From NCBI GenBank assembly GCA_949751835.1, contig CATKHK010000007.1, positions 558,001-622,000 of the forward strand: a stretch of DNA of 64,000 nt. Reading direction: 5' to 3'. Under the pieces are notes generated by a model, which saw only the letters and a list, made by a program, of their open reading frames with translations, did not search any database and was not told the DNA's origin. Both the position numbers and the translations under genes were made by a program. The DNA is from Blepharisma japonicum (lineage: Eukaryota; Ciliophora; Heterotrichea; Heterotrichida; Blepharismidae). Below, piece after piece: positions 10,949 to 21,004 of the stretch. How positions within the stretch are numbered: position 1 is the first letter of the stretch; each line of letters opens with the position of its first letter.

Positions 10949-12667
10949 ATGAAATTTACCGATGTACTGTTTGTATTTCTTATCGGGTATTCGGTAGGGC
11001 TGGAATACACATCGTGCCATACTCTCACTTGTGGAACAGGGAACACCACATCAGAATGTATCTCTATCTCATCATCAGATGGAAAGGTGACAGTTACCCC
11101 CTGCTCAGCTGGTTTACAGTGTCAAGATAATGGACAATTTACTTCAACAACAGGGGGCTGGAATTCGTCAAATTGCACAACAGCCACTCCTCAAAACAGC
11201 ACGACCAGCTTGATCAGGCATTCGGCAGCAGGCTACCCTTGCGGATCTAACTCAGATTGTGCTAGCAATACTTGTCAGAATGGAATTTGCCAAGGAATTC
11301 CTGAAGGGCAGAATTGCACACTAGACGATGAGTGTCAGCCCAATCATTATTGCTATGTTCAAACCACAAACCAGACCACATCTAATAACTCCACTTCAAA
11401 TAACTCTACATCAGGCAATACATCAAACAGCACAAATGGAACTAGCACAAACACAAGCACTGGTGGAAATACAACTAATTCCACTGGTTCATCAAACTCC
11501 ACTAATCAATCAAGCTCTAATGGAACTTCTACAAACAGTTCGACTGGGAATGCTACAAATAGCACAAGTGGTGGGGTTACCCCTTCTAATAATACAAACA
11601 GCTCGACAACTTCTAATACGACAACTTCTAATACAACGACTACTAATACGACAACTTCTAATACGACAACTCCTAATACGACAACTTCTAATACGACAAC
11701 TTCTAATACTACAACTTCTAATACGACCACTTCTAATACTACAACTTCTAATACGACCACTTCTAATACGACGGCTTCTAATACAAGTGGCTCAACAGCT
11801 AATAATTCTGGGTCTAATACAAGCTCTAACACAAATGCAACATCTTCTAATACTACGACCTCTAATGCAAGTTCAGGAAGCAATACATCTGGAAACTCCA
11901 GCACAGGTAACACATCAAACACATCATCTGGAACAAACACTTCATCAGGAAATTCAACAAGCAATACAACTACAACTAATACTTCAAGGCGCTTGCAAAC
12001 TGTAACTTCTGATCTCAGCAGTCAAGGTATATGTATGGCCGCAAATCCGGTAGATACTGCCTGCTCGTCTGACTCTCAATGTCAAGTCGGATATGGCTGC
12101 AACAACCTTGTATGCACAAAACTTTTCTCAGTAGCTGTTGGAGCTGCAGCTTCCAGTTCAAAATTCTGCGTAACCAATCTCGCAAGAAATGGAGTCTGTG
12201 AAGGTATCGTAATTGTATCTCAAAATAAAACTCTGAGCAGTCCTTACCAATGCTCTATAGGCTCTGATTGTATATATCAATATAAAACAGATGGAGCTAA
12301 TTTCACTACAGATCATTGCCAATGTGACGGTACCAGCACATCAGTAGGGTACTGTGGAATGGTCTCAGGAGTTATTGGTGTTTGGGACCAAGTTTATCCT
12401 AAACTCCAATACACAGTGTCAAATTGTTCAGGAACCTTGACACATACAGATGATGTTCAAGATCTCATAGCTTGTGGATCTCTTTCTAATGACACTCAAT
12501 CATACTATAACCAAGCAGTTCAAGAAACAAGTGCATGGTCTTTATACCAGTCAGGAGCGATAGACAAATGTGCTTCTTCCCTTGGTCTGTTTGCACCAAA
12601 TTCAACTAATGTCGCAAGCTCAGCTTTTGCGCTTGTTTTGTCGGCAGTATTCTTACTTTTCATTTAA
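10949..12667 (+). CDS. Mucin-like Asn/Thr/Ser-rich surface protein, probably GPI-anchored, 572 aa
   Basis: A signal peptide (MKFTDVLFVFLIGYSVG) is followed by a Cys-rich region (to about residue 130) with CxxDxxC-type pairs resembling EGF/Dickkopf-like cysteine spacing (SDCASNTCQNGICQG). Residues about 130-345 are Asn/Thr/Ser repeats dense in NxT/NxS sequons, so heavily N- and O-glycosylated if secreted. A second Cys-rich region follows. The C-terminus is a hydrophobic tail (SAFALVLSAVFLLFI) with no cytoplasmic residues, as for a GPI-anchor signal. The DNA behind the repeats is a 15-bp tandem array. Ciliate surface (immobilisation-type) antigens are GPI-anchored Cys-rich proteins, so this is plausibly a cell-coat protein. 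No match to a specific family is claimed. Confidence 0.85.
   Translation: MKFTDVLFVFLIGYSVGLEYTSCHTLTCGTGNTTSECISISSSDGKVTVTPCSAGLQCQDNGQFTSTTGGWNSSNCTTATPQNSTTSLIRHSAAGYPCGSNSDCASNTCQNGICQGIPEGQNCTLDDECQPNHYCYVQTTNQTTSNNSTSNNSTSGNTSNSTNGTSTNTSTGGNTTNSTGSSNSTNQSSSNGTSTNSSTGNATNSTSGGVTPSNNTNSSTTSNTTTSNTTTTNTTTSNTTTPNTTTSNTTTSNTTTSNTTTSNTTTSNTTTSNTTASNTSGSTANNSGSNTSSNTNATSSNTTTSNASSGSNTSGNSSTGNTSNTSSGTNTSSGNSTSNTTTTNTSRRLQTVTSDLSSQGICMAANPVDTACSSDSQCQVGYGCNNLVCTKLFSVAVGAAASSSKFCVTNLARNGVCEGIVIVSQNKTLSSPYQCSIGSDCIYQYKTDGANFTTDHCQCDGTSTSVGYCGMVSGVIGVWDQVYPKLQYTVSNCSGTLTHTDDVQDLIACGSLSNDTQSYYNQAVQETSAWSLYQSGAIDKCASSLGLFAPNSTNVASSAFALVLSAVFLLFI
11605..11790 (+). repeat. 15-bp tandem coding repeat (TTSNT)
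   Basis: About a dozen imperfect copies of a 15-bp unit like ACTTCTAATACGACA, encoding Thr-Ser-Asn-Thr-Thr. Variation is mostly third-position A/G/T/C changes, so selection keeps the peptide. An open frame on the opposite strand is an artefact of the repeat. Confidence 0.9.
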
Positions 12668-12842
12668 TTTGGGAAAAGATTATTCTATAACTTATAAATT
12701 CATTTATATAATCAGTCTAAAAAAATAATATTATTAATATAATAAACAACTTTCTAATAAAGCGAATATTTTCTTTATTTCCTATTCAAAAAAATTTTTC
12801 TCATAATTAAAATTTATTCTTAATTTAAATTAAACAATTATT

Positions 12843-14321
12843 TTAATATTCATTATCGCCTACTATCTTTGGCCATTCCGATCTATTTTCAATACATTCT
12901 AAGATCATATGCCTAAAATCATGGTCCAGTAAAACATAATTTCTTACCGGCTTTTCTGGTAATATTAGTTCCATACCTTCACTCCGGTTCTTTTCTCTTA
13001 TGAATTTGCATTTATTTTTATATTTTTCTAACTCAATCAAAAATTGATTAAGCCTCTCTTTTAATTTCATTTTTATATAGAATTCTTTTACTTCATCAGG
13101 AATTGTTGAGTTTCCTAAAATAGCTTTATGCTCAATAGGTTTATGAAGCTCATCTTTATTATACCTCCTCATCTTAACTAGCTGCTCTCTATGCATTTTA
13201 TATTCAACTTTATTTCATATTGCTTTTCTTATGATCATGCTTGTCTTCTTTTCTATATGCATATGTTTCCATGTTCTTTGTATAAAGACCAGCCTATTCC
13301 TCCACCATGCCATCAGCTGAAAAAGTGTATCCCACATTAAAGTCCTCTCAAAAACGTCTGTTATTCTATTTTTATATGTATTTTTAACAATCTTCAAGTG
13401 AATATGAATAGGCTTTGATAGAATTTGCAGTCTTTTAACAGCTAAATTTGATCTTGCTCTATGAGCAAGAATCTTAAATTTCCCGATGCTTTTACACATA
13501 ATAAAAAGCATTTTTAGCACTTTTTGTGATCTTGCATGTAAATCTTTTCGATCTTTGATCTTATAAGTAATTTCTGTATTCCAAGAGTTTACAATTAATA
13601 AAATGCACCAAGCTTTCGCAATATGTGAAACTTGGGCTCTTTTTATTTTCATTAAAATTCTTCTTTGTTTATCTTCAATTTTGCTTTGTATTCCAATTTT
13701 TTTTTGAAAAAGTAGAAATTCTTTTTTCCTTTTCGCTTGGCAAATGCGGGCAGTTTCAATTTCTGACTTGATTTTGCTTAGATATAGCCTATTTGAAGGA
13801 TTGTGCTGAAGCATATCTTTGTTATGTTTCAAAATATCTGTGGCAGACTTGGATTTATCTTGAGATGCATAAAATGCAAGAGATTCTGGTCTTCGAAAGC
13901 GGCAAGATGTGCTGAATTGAAAAGATGTTCCTCCAAGTGTGCTTAATCCGATATTATAATACCCAGGACCTAATCTAGGACCTGCACAATCTACAGTAAG
14001 ATTAGCTCTTCCATAATCGAAGGAAGCTTGATATTCATTTAGTAGTCTCTCAATTTCATTTCGGCTCTTAATAAAAATTACAATTTTTCTACTAGAATCT
14101 GCAAACCTTGAAGTTGATTCTGGATAATTTGGAGACTTTGGTGTTCTTTCTGATTGAATATTGCGAAATTCTGAAAGGTTTCCATGGTCAATTATTTTTT
14201 CCATACTTATTTGATTTTTCAGTGTTAATGCTTGATCTTTTGAGTCTTGCTGAGGGTCATCTGTGACTGTAATGTGTGACAGAGATATAACAGGCAGTAG
14301 TCCTTGTCTTTCAGATTTCAT
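12843..14321 (-). CDS. Basic protein with STPGR-like motif, 492 aa
   Basis: One frame from ATG 14321 to TAA 12843-12845, with one TGA Trp at 13215. About residues 115-145 contain GPRLGPGYYNIG followed by FSTSCRF, resembling the sperm-tail PG-rich (SHIPPO/ODF3) repeat, found in microtubule-associated ciliary proteins. The remainder is helical, very basic, with IQ-like spacing (RILMKIKRAQ...AWCILLIVNSW). The combination suggests an axonemal or cortical microtubule protein, but only one PG-rich motif is visible, so the assignment is tentative. Confidence 0.7.
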
Positions 14322-14437
14322 TAAATAGATTTATTTTCAGTATTAACTATTTTTTTTCATAAAGTAGATACATAATTAGCATTTTGGTAATTTCTGTTTT
14401 AATTATGTTTAACATTGATAAATTAAAAAGAGTAAAT

Positions 14438-15460
14438 TTAACTCAAGCTAGTTGAAGAGCCTTTTGCATAGACAAGTCTCTCAAGCTTTGCTATTCTTTC
14501 TCTATATCTCTTATTTTTCTTCATTTCTTTTGCAATGTCACTTTCATACTTGCTGATGCTTTTACTAAGCAGGTTAGTTTCCTGCTTTGCAGCATCTCTA
14601 GCAGGGACAATTTTGCTTACCTCATATTCATGCTCTTCAAGCTTTTTTTGAGAGTCAAACAAAGAATCTTTCAGATTTTGCAAATCATTATCAGTTTCTT
14701 GCTTTCTCAATTCAAATTCTCTCCTCAAATGGCTTATTTCATATTCCAAATTTTGAATCATCCTTTCTTTTGCATCCAATTTTTTCTCAATTTCTTTAGC
14801 TTCATTACTTTTTTCCTTTTTAAAGCCCTCTATTTCTTTGACATGCCTTTCTTTTAGATTTTCCAGGGTTTCTTGAAGTCTACCAATTTCATTTTTATGG
14901 ACATCAGCGATTTTTTCTTTTAAAAAATCAAGCTCACTGGTTAATTCAAGTTTTTTGTCTTGCAGCTCTTTGATTTCGTCTTCTTGTTTTAGCTTGAGTG
15001 AGTTCATTTCCTTTTTCTTGGATTCTAGCAAGTAGCCTTCTTGCTCAGCTTTTATTTTTAACTCATTTAGATGGTTTGTAAGCTCTTCAACTTCTTGAGA
15101 TTTTTGAGATCTTACTTCGTCGAACTTTCTCTGGTATTCTTTTCTGATTTTTTCTGCATCAATAGATTGCTTTTTGATTCGATTTTCAATTGATTCTCTA
15201 GTTTTCGCAATTTGTCGCTTTAAATCGTCAACTTGAAGTTCATGTTTGGTTTCTTGCTCTTTTAGTTTAGATCTTAAAAACGAAATTTCTTGATCGTGCT
15301 TTCTTTCTATCTCAGCTACATAGTCTCCTGGATGCATTATTGGATCAACTCTTTGTCCAGATCTTAAAACATCTTCATTTGTAGAATATTCTCTTGAGCT
15401 TTCAGGTCGAAATGTGTAAAGATTGGTTAATCCGCTTGAATATTGGTAAGGAAAAGTCAT
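14438..15460 (-). CDS. Coiled-coil protein, 340 aa
   Basis: A short N-terminus (MTFPYQYSSGLTNLYTFRPESSREYS) is followed by about 270 residues of nearly uninterrupted coiled coil rich in Glu/Lys/Gln/Leu heptads (EIERKHDQEISFLRSKLKEQETKHELQ and onward). No motor, nuclease or membrane segment is seen. Likely a structural basal-body, ciliary or cortical component as is common in ciliates, but coiled coils alone cannot identify it. Confidence 0.75.
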   Translation of the reverse strand: MTFPYQYSSGLTNLYTFRPESSREYSTNEDVLRSGQRVDPIMHPGDYVAEIERKHDQEISFLRSKLKEQETKHELQVDDLKRQIAKTRESIENRIKKQSIDAEKIRKEYQRKFDEVRSQKSQEVEELTNHLNELKIKAEQEGYLLESKKKEMNSLKLKQEDEIKELQDKKLELTSELDFLKEKIADVHKNEIGRLQETLENLKERHVKEIEGFKKEKSNEAKEIEKKLDAKERMIQNLEYEISHLRREFELRKQETDNDLQNLKDSLFDSQKKLEEHEYEVSKIVPARDAAKQETNLLSKSISKYESDIAKEMKKNKRYRERIAKLERLVYAKGSSTSLS

Positions 15461-15641
15461 TGTTTTATTTTTAAATTTTTTATATTAATAGTAATGAATA
15501 TATTGCTAATTAAAACTTTTTAGAAACCAAGAGTAAAAATAACATTTCTAAATAAAAACTAGTTTATTAATAAAGAACTAATTATTTTAGAATTCTAATT
15601 GCAAAACGGATAATTATTTAGTTTGTATTTGTATTAAGAAG

Positions 15642-16217
15642 TTATGACGTACCTTTCAGCATTGTAACAAGCCTAAATAATTTTTACCAGTCAAACCCTT
15701 CAGAAATCCCTTCTCCTTTTTTAGCGCTTGCTGCACAAATTCTCCACTGTCGATTTCTAATTGTATGAAGCCCTAATCTGTCACTGACTTCAGCTTCTTT
15801 CATTGCATTCGGCATATCTTGTTTATTTGCGAAAACCAATAATGGGCATCCTGCCAAATCTTCTTCTTGCAGCATTGACAGCATTTCTTGTTTACTAATA
15901 TCAACCCTATCTCTATCTACGCTGTCAACAACATACACAACTGCATTTGTGTTAGGATAATAGCAGCGCCAATAAGGTCTAATTGTTCCTTGACCTCCTA
16001 GATCCCAGACTTGAAGCTTAAGGTTGTTATATTGGACTGTTTCTACATTGAATCCAATAGCTGATTAAAAATTACTTGGAACTGTCTCTATGACTTGATT
16101 TAATTGAAGCTTGTATAGAAGAGTCGTTTTTCCAGCGTTGTCGAGACCCAATATCAAAATTCGTATTTCACTGCTTCCGAAAAGTGAAGAAAAGATGCGA
16201 GAAAAAAGCATGCCCAT
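15642..16217 (-). CDS. ARL1: Arf-family GTPase, Arl1-like, 181 aa
   Basis: Three exons: 16076-16217, 15688-16060, 15642-15672, with two 15-nt introns. MGMLFSRIF has Gly2 for N-myristoylation. Motifs: P-loop [21 protein letters not shown] created across the first splice junction, [21 protein letters not shown], and SAKKG ending [12 protein letters not shown] across the second junction. The stretch RPYWRCYY and the overall pattern fit Arl1, a trans-Golgi GTPase recruiting GRIP golgins, better than Arf1 (RPLW). Length is typical. Correct splicing of both conserved motifs is strong evidence for the 15-nt introns. Confidence 0.9.
15673..15687 (-). other. Intron, 15 nt
   Basis: GTAAAAATTATTTAG in the Arl1-like gene; splits the Trp codon of FDWLV and restores the normal C-terminus. 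Confidence 0.92.
16061..16075 (-). other. Intron, 15 nt
   Basis: GTAATTTTTAATCAG in the Arl1-like gene; removal creates the conserved TVPTIGFNV switch I. Confidence 0.93.
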
Positions 16218-16454
16218 TTTCCTTGTTGGAATTATTACTTTTTTGTTTAAGAATTTAATTTACCTAGAAATATATGTATGCCTTAAAAAGATCTAATAAA
16301 CTATTTTTATCCAGTTTGCAGCATGTAATTAATTTATTTGTCATAAATTAGAAATTAATATAAGAGATTGAAAAATATCAATAGAAAAAATATTATTTTG
16401 TCCATGAAAAACCGTTCAGTGCATTTATAATTCATCAGGACTATTAAAAGTTAA

Positions 16455-17306
16455 ATGGACACTCAGCTTGAAGAAATCAAACAGCTTTTTAGAGAAGATA
16501 GACTAATTCTTGCCCACAAAAAACTAACTGAGCTAGGTAATTTTAAAATAGAAGCAGAACTTTCAGCTGAAGAAAAGCTTTCTTTTTCACAAATCTCTGA
16601 AATTGGTGTTATTAAAGAAGATCTCCGCTTAGCAAACCTACTATTAGAGCTGTTGGGAGACTTAGAATCATGAGAACTTGTGGCTCAAGATGAAGATATT
16701 GCTACTTTTTCCAAAAATACGGCCTCCGAAGTGATAGTTCGTGGAGAAATGCTTTTGCACACTCCAATAACTCCTTTATTAGCGTTGTTTTCTGAGTGCG
16801 ATTTATTGAAAAACTGGGTCCCTATCCTAAAAGATGCAAAGTGTTTGGGGCAGCCTAGCATTTTCAGAAGAATAATCCATTACTTTTTTGATTTGCCCTG
16901 ACCAGTAACTAATCGTGATATGGTTGTAAGTGCTGTAGGTATCCCTATCCCTGAAAACAACTCAACTTTAATGATTTTAAGAAGTATTGATGAATTTTCA
17001 AGCTTTTTAGATATTAATATCCCTGCTTCTGAAGGTGTCAGAATCACAATGAACTATGCATGTTTAAATATAACCTATATAAGTCCTAATGAATCACAAA
17101 TTTCACTGATCGCAAGATGTGACCCGCATATGGCCTTAATCCCAACTTTTCTAGTAAATTATGTAACTAAGCACGGAATACTGTACTTTTTGCAGTCTGT
17201 CAGAGAGCAATGTCAACAGTATGAAGGGAGCGTCCATCAAGAATATGTTAATGCAAACCCTAGATATTATGAAGAAGTTATGAAAAGAATTAACGTTGAA
17301 ATCTAA
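16455..17306 (+). CDS. START-domain lipid-transfer-like protein, 283 aa
   Basis: One frame with two TGA-encoded Trp codons (16671 and 16899). The C-terminal ~200 residues look like a StAR-related lipid-transfer domain: SEVIVRGEMLLHTPITPLLALFSECDLLKNWVP near the start, the characteristic LPWPVTNRDMVVSAVG central motif (the second Trp is TGA-encoded), and a C-terminal helix after HMALIPTFLVNYVTKHG. START domains form a hydrophobic pocket for sterols, phospholipids or ceramide. The 70-residue N-terminus is helical and unassigned. Its stop codon is one base from the stop of the convergent kinase gene. Confidence 0.78.
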
Positions 17307-17307
17307 T

Positions 17308-20016
17308 TTAAAAATCTTCATCCCAATTTGGTGGAGGGGCTTTACAACTTTTTCTTAAAATTTCATGACGGTCGGCGATTTCTTCTTTCTAAATAGAAAT
17401 TACTCTGATAAAAGTTATAAGTTTTTTATTTTTTTGGAGGCCGCTTTCAATGTCTGTAGCTAAGTTTTCTAATTTAGGCACATGTGGTGGCTTGATTTGT
17501 TTGCCTATTAGTTTGTCCCAATTGATGTTTTGGAACCATGGAAGGGCTTTAATTGATTCAACTGTTCCTCTCATACCTGGGTTCCTATTCAATAAATGCT
17601 CAATAATAGGGGCTGCTTTTAGCTTAGATCCTATACATTTAGGATAAGCTAATTTCCTTTCCAAAACTTTTTCATAGACTTTATAAGGATCCTCTTCTTC
17701 TTCTCCAAAAGGAACGCCTCCACATAAGAATTCATAGATCATAATACCTACACTCCAGTAATCAGATGCCAGCCCATATCCTTTTCCACTAATTACCTCT
17801 GGGGCCATATAATGAGGAGTCCCCACTACAGTATATGTCCTTCCTTCTACAATTTTTGTAGTCCCAAAATCAATCATTTTTGGATACCCTTCTTCATCAA
17901 CCATTATATTTTCAGGTTTTAAATCTCGGTGAATAATTCGTCGCTCATGCAAATGTTCAAGCATAAGGAAGATGCAAGCTGCATAAAATTTTGCATCATC
18001 ATCTGTTAATAGATTGAGAACCCTCAGCACGTCGAAAAGGTCTTTTCCTCTTACATATTCCATAAGGAAGTAAACTCTTTCTTCATCTTTAAAAGTTTTG
18101 ACAAGTTTCATTATTAAAGGATGATCAATTTGAAGGAGAATTTTTCTTTCTGATACCAAGTCTTCAGAAATGCCAAACGCACCAACTTTGGATCTGGAAA
18201 CTGTTTTTATTGCATATGGCATTCCTGTTTTTTTGTTGACTGTTAAAAATACATTCCCAAACATCCCTTTTCCAAGGACCTTAATGGGGCATAAATCAGC
18301 TAAAACTACTGAATCATCTTGTAAATTGATCCTTTTTATTAGTTGGTTTCTAATGCCTTCATCAATCATTCCTAGAAAATCATGTTTTTCTAAGACCCAG
18401 CACGAAACATTTTTCCCATTTGCTAAAACTGAAGCAGTCCTTCGTTCATTAGATATCATTGATCTTTCTCCAAAGAAGTCGCTTCTTGTAATAGTTCTAA
18501 TATGAACTCCATCCTTAACAATATCAACTTGTCCTTCTTTTACAATATAAAAGTCATCACCTTCATCATTTTGGTTAAAAATCGGTTCTTGGTTTTCATA
18601 ATGCCTTACTTTAATTGTAGATGCCAAAGCTTCTAATTTATTCATTGGTAGAGATCTTAATAGCTGGACTTTTCGTAGGATTGATAAAACTTCGTTTTGA
18701 GATGCAATATTTGATAAAGAGCCTCCGATACATTCTTCTAGCTCATGTCAAGAAATTTCAGCTATATCTGATTTTCCGACACATTTAAATTCGGAATCAT
18801 ACTTCCTTTTTGATGAATGATGGCTATCTTCGTCTCCTATGCATTCGAAAACATTTACTATTCGAGACTTATCGTCTGAAATTATACAACCTTTTAATAC
18901 CATCCAGATTTTTTGTTTTTTTGGAAAATTTCTTTGTATGACCACTTGGCCATCTGTATAAGTGCAGATTTGCATTTTTTCAATAACCAGCTCAATTTGG
19001 GACTTCGTAAGAATTTTTAATGTCTTGGAATTTTCAATAGAAATTCTTTGCGAATTTCTATAGATAATACCTTGCAGCTGGTTTCCTAAAACTCTTGTTA
19101 AAGCTTCTCTGCCTAAAGATAAAACAGTGACTGGGGAGACTGCTGTAACAGTAGCTGTTCTCTGTGTGTTATAGAGCAAGGCTTGCTCCCCAAAAAACTC
19201 CCCTTGAGACAGTTGCCTTATTTCTTTTCCTTTTACAGTGCAATTAACAGTGCCTTTTTTAATAATATATAAAAGATCTCCTGGGTCGCCTTCTATAACA
19301 ATTTTTTGCCCATGGATAAATTCTTGAGAAACGACCACCGATAGCAATAAATCTTTTTGTTGTGGAGTTAATAAGCTTAAAATGGGTACACTGTCAATAA
19401 ACTGCTTATTTTCTTTGTATTTATTTGAATTTACATTCTCGATTGCCGTTCTGAATTCTTGTCTTCCAATTCCCCACAAAGTGACTCTATCAATTGTTTT
19501 AATCGTTGCTGTCCTTTCACTATTATGCAGTAGTGCTAGCTCTCCGAAGCATTTTCCTTTTGTTAAAATTCCTTTAGTTTCACCATTCACAATTACTTCG
19601 ACTTTTCCTGAAGAAATGATAAAAAAGTTATTTCCATGATCTCCCTGATTGAATATGGCTTGTTTTGGACGCAATAAATAAAGTTTCATTTGGTCGATTA
19701 CTAATGAAACATTTTCATGTGAAAGGGAATTAAAGAGGGAATGAGACAGAAGGATTTTTTCGAGCTCACTTTTTTCTTTTTTCGATTTCGGACGATCTGA
19801 TATTTCGGCTGTAGGCGCATCAGAGTCTTCGAAATTTTGATTTCGGGCATCAGCGATTGGTCCTTTTTTTTTAATTGCTTTTCTTGGGTTTTGGCAGCTT
19901 TTTAATTCTTCGTCAGTGGACTGAGGGAGTGCAAATGTTCCTAAGCTGTCGTTTGAAATTTTAGAATGGTTATGCTTATGTTTTGAAGATCCTGAGGATT
20001 TTACACAATTTCCCAT
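17308..20016 (-). CDS. cGMP-dependent protein kinase, four-CNB alveolate type, 897 aa
   Basis: Exons 17404-20016 and 17308-17388 with a 15-nt intron. MGNC start suggests myristoylation plus palmitoylation. CNB-A (about 90-205) and CNB-B (about 210-325) have good cassettes (CFGELALLHNSERTAT; FFGEQALLYNTQRTAT). CNB-C (about 335-430) is degenerate without a cassette. CNB-D (about 455-565) has FFGERSMISNERRTAS. The kinase (about 575-835) has GKGMFGNVF, AIK, HRDLKPEN, DFG and APE, followed by an AGC tail ending PPNWDEDF supplied by the last exon. Four CNBs with a degenerate third is the PKG plan described in apicomplexans and other alveolates. One TGA (18748) encodes Trp in CNB-C/D linker. Probably a membrane-bound cGMP effector controlling motility or secretion. 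Confidence 0.92.
17389..17403 (-). other. Intron, 15 nt
   Basis: GTAATTTCTATTTAG near the 3' end of the PKG gene; removal bypasses TAG and adds the NWDEDF AGC-kinase tail. Confidence 0.9.
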
Positions 20017-20383
20017 AACTAGTTTGTTTTTTAATATAAGATATTATGATTTAATTAATAAAGTGAATAAATTTTTAATATTAACAAATAAAGCATCAAT
20101 TTTATATTTTAAACTCAGATTAGTATGCAGTTTTGAATTTCATTGTTGACTTTTTTGAATTTTACACTCCATTAATTTTTCTATGATATTCATTTTTATG
20201 CACAAGATATAGTCTGTCTCATCTTTATTGAAATTCAAAATTTGTAACAATCAATAATTTAAATAATTTTCTTTAGCTGGATTATCTTAAAAATAGCAAT
20301 AAATATTATATATAGAATAATATAAAAGCATTAAAAAATTATTTTTTATAATTTTTATGCAGATTATAATGCACAAAATTTAA
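20017..20383. other. Intergenic
   Basis: AT-rich 367 bp upstream of the PKG gene and downstream of the small acylated protein. Nothing recognised. Confidence 0.5.
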
Positions 20384-20716
20384 TTATGAGATTTGATTTC
20401 CAAAATTTGGAGTTTTAGGTTTTATTTGAGGAGATGAAAATAAAAAGTCTGAATCTGACATAGCTCGCTCTGCATATCGTGAAAAATTATTTTTAGTTTC
20501 ATCCTGATTAGTAGATTTAGCATCATTTCCTAAATTTTCTACGCAGTTTTTATTGCTCTCATTTTCTAATCAGGATTGCGAGTCTTGATCTAATAGAGGT
20601 TTTTCTTCATAAAGCTGATTTTTACTTGACACAAATTGGTCTGAAAATTTTAGCTGAGCTATGATAAATTCTCCTTTTTCGTGATTATATTGGCAACAAC
20701 CCATAGAAGCTCCCAT
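20384..20716 (-). CDS. Small dually acylated protein, 110 aa
   Basis: Easily missed because a TGA (Trp) splits it. ATG at 20716, TAA at 20384-20386. The N-terminus is MGASMGCCQYNHEKG: Gly2 for myristoylation followed by two adjacent cysteines for palmitoylation, a classic dual membrane-targeting signal. The rest is polar and acidic/Asn-rich with SSP and KTP sites; no domain is recognised. It is encoded just upstream of, and on the same strand as, the MGNC-type PKG gene, so both products may sit on the same membrane. Role unknown; the coding call rests on codon-like composition, clean start and stop. Confidence 0.65.
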
Positions 20717-21004
20717 TTCTGTCCTATTTATATTTAAATTGTAATAATTATTATATAATAAATCAAGAAAGCATTAAAATTTTCATTTGAGACCTAATAA
20801 AATTCACTTTGGGAAACTAATATCTTGCATTATTTTATTATAAGGCTATGCATATAGTATCTATTTTATAATAGTATAATTAATCTGTGCAGGCATCTGC
20901 TAACTAAAACAAATGAAAGAAAATAGCATAGGCATTATATAAAATAAGACTAAAGTTATATAAATTAGTTAGAACCATAATTTAGATAGATAATCATAAT
21001 AACG

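Noticed and set aside
11506-11964. Minus-strand open frame of 152 aa (VLEVVVLEVVV repeats)
   Set aside because: It is the antisense reading of the TTSNT coding repeat; the plus frame has a signal peptide, Cys-rich domains and a GPI-type tail.
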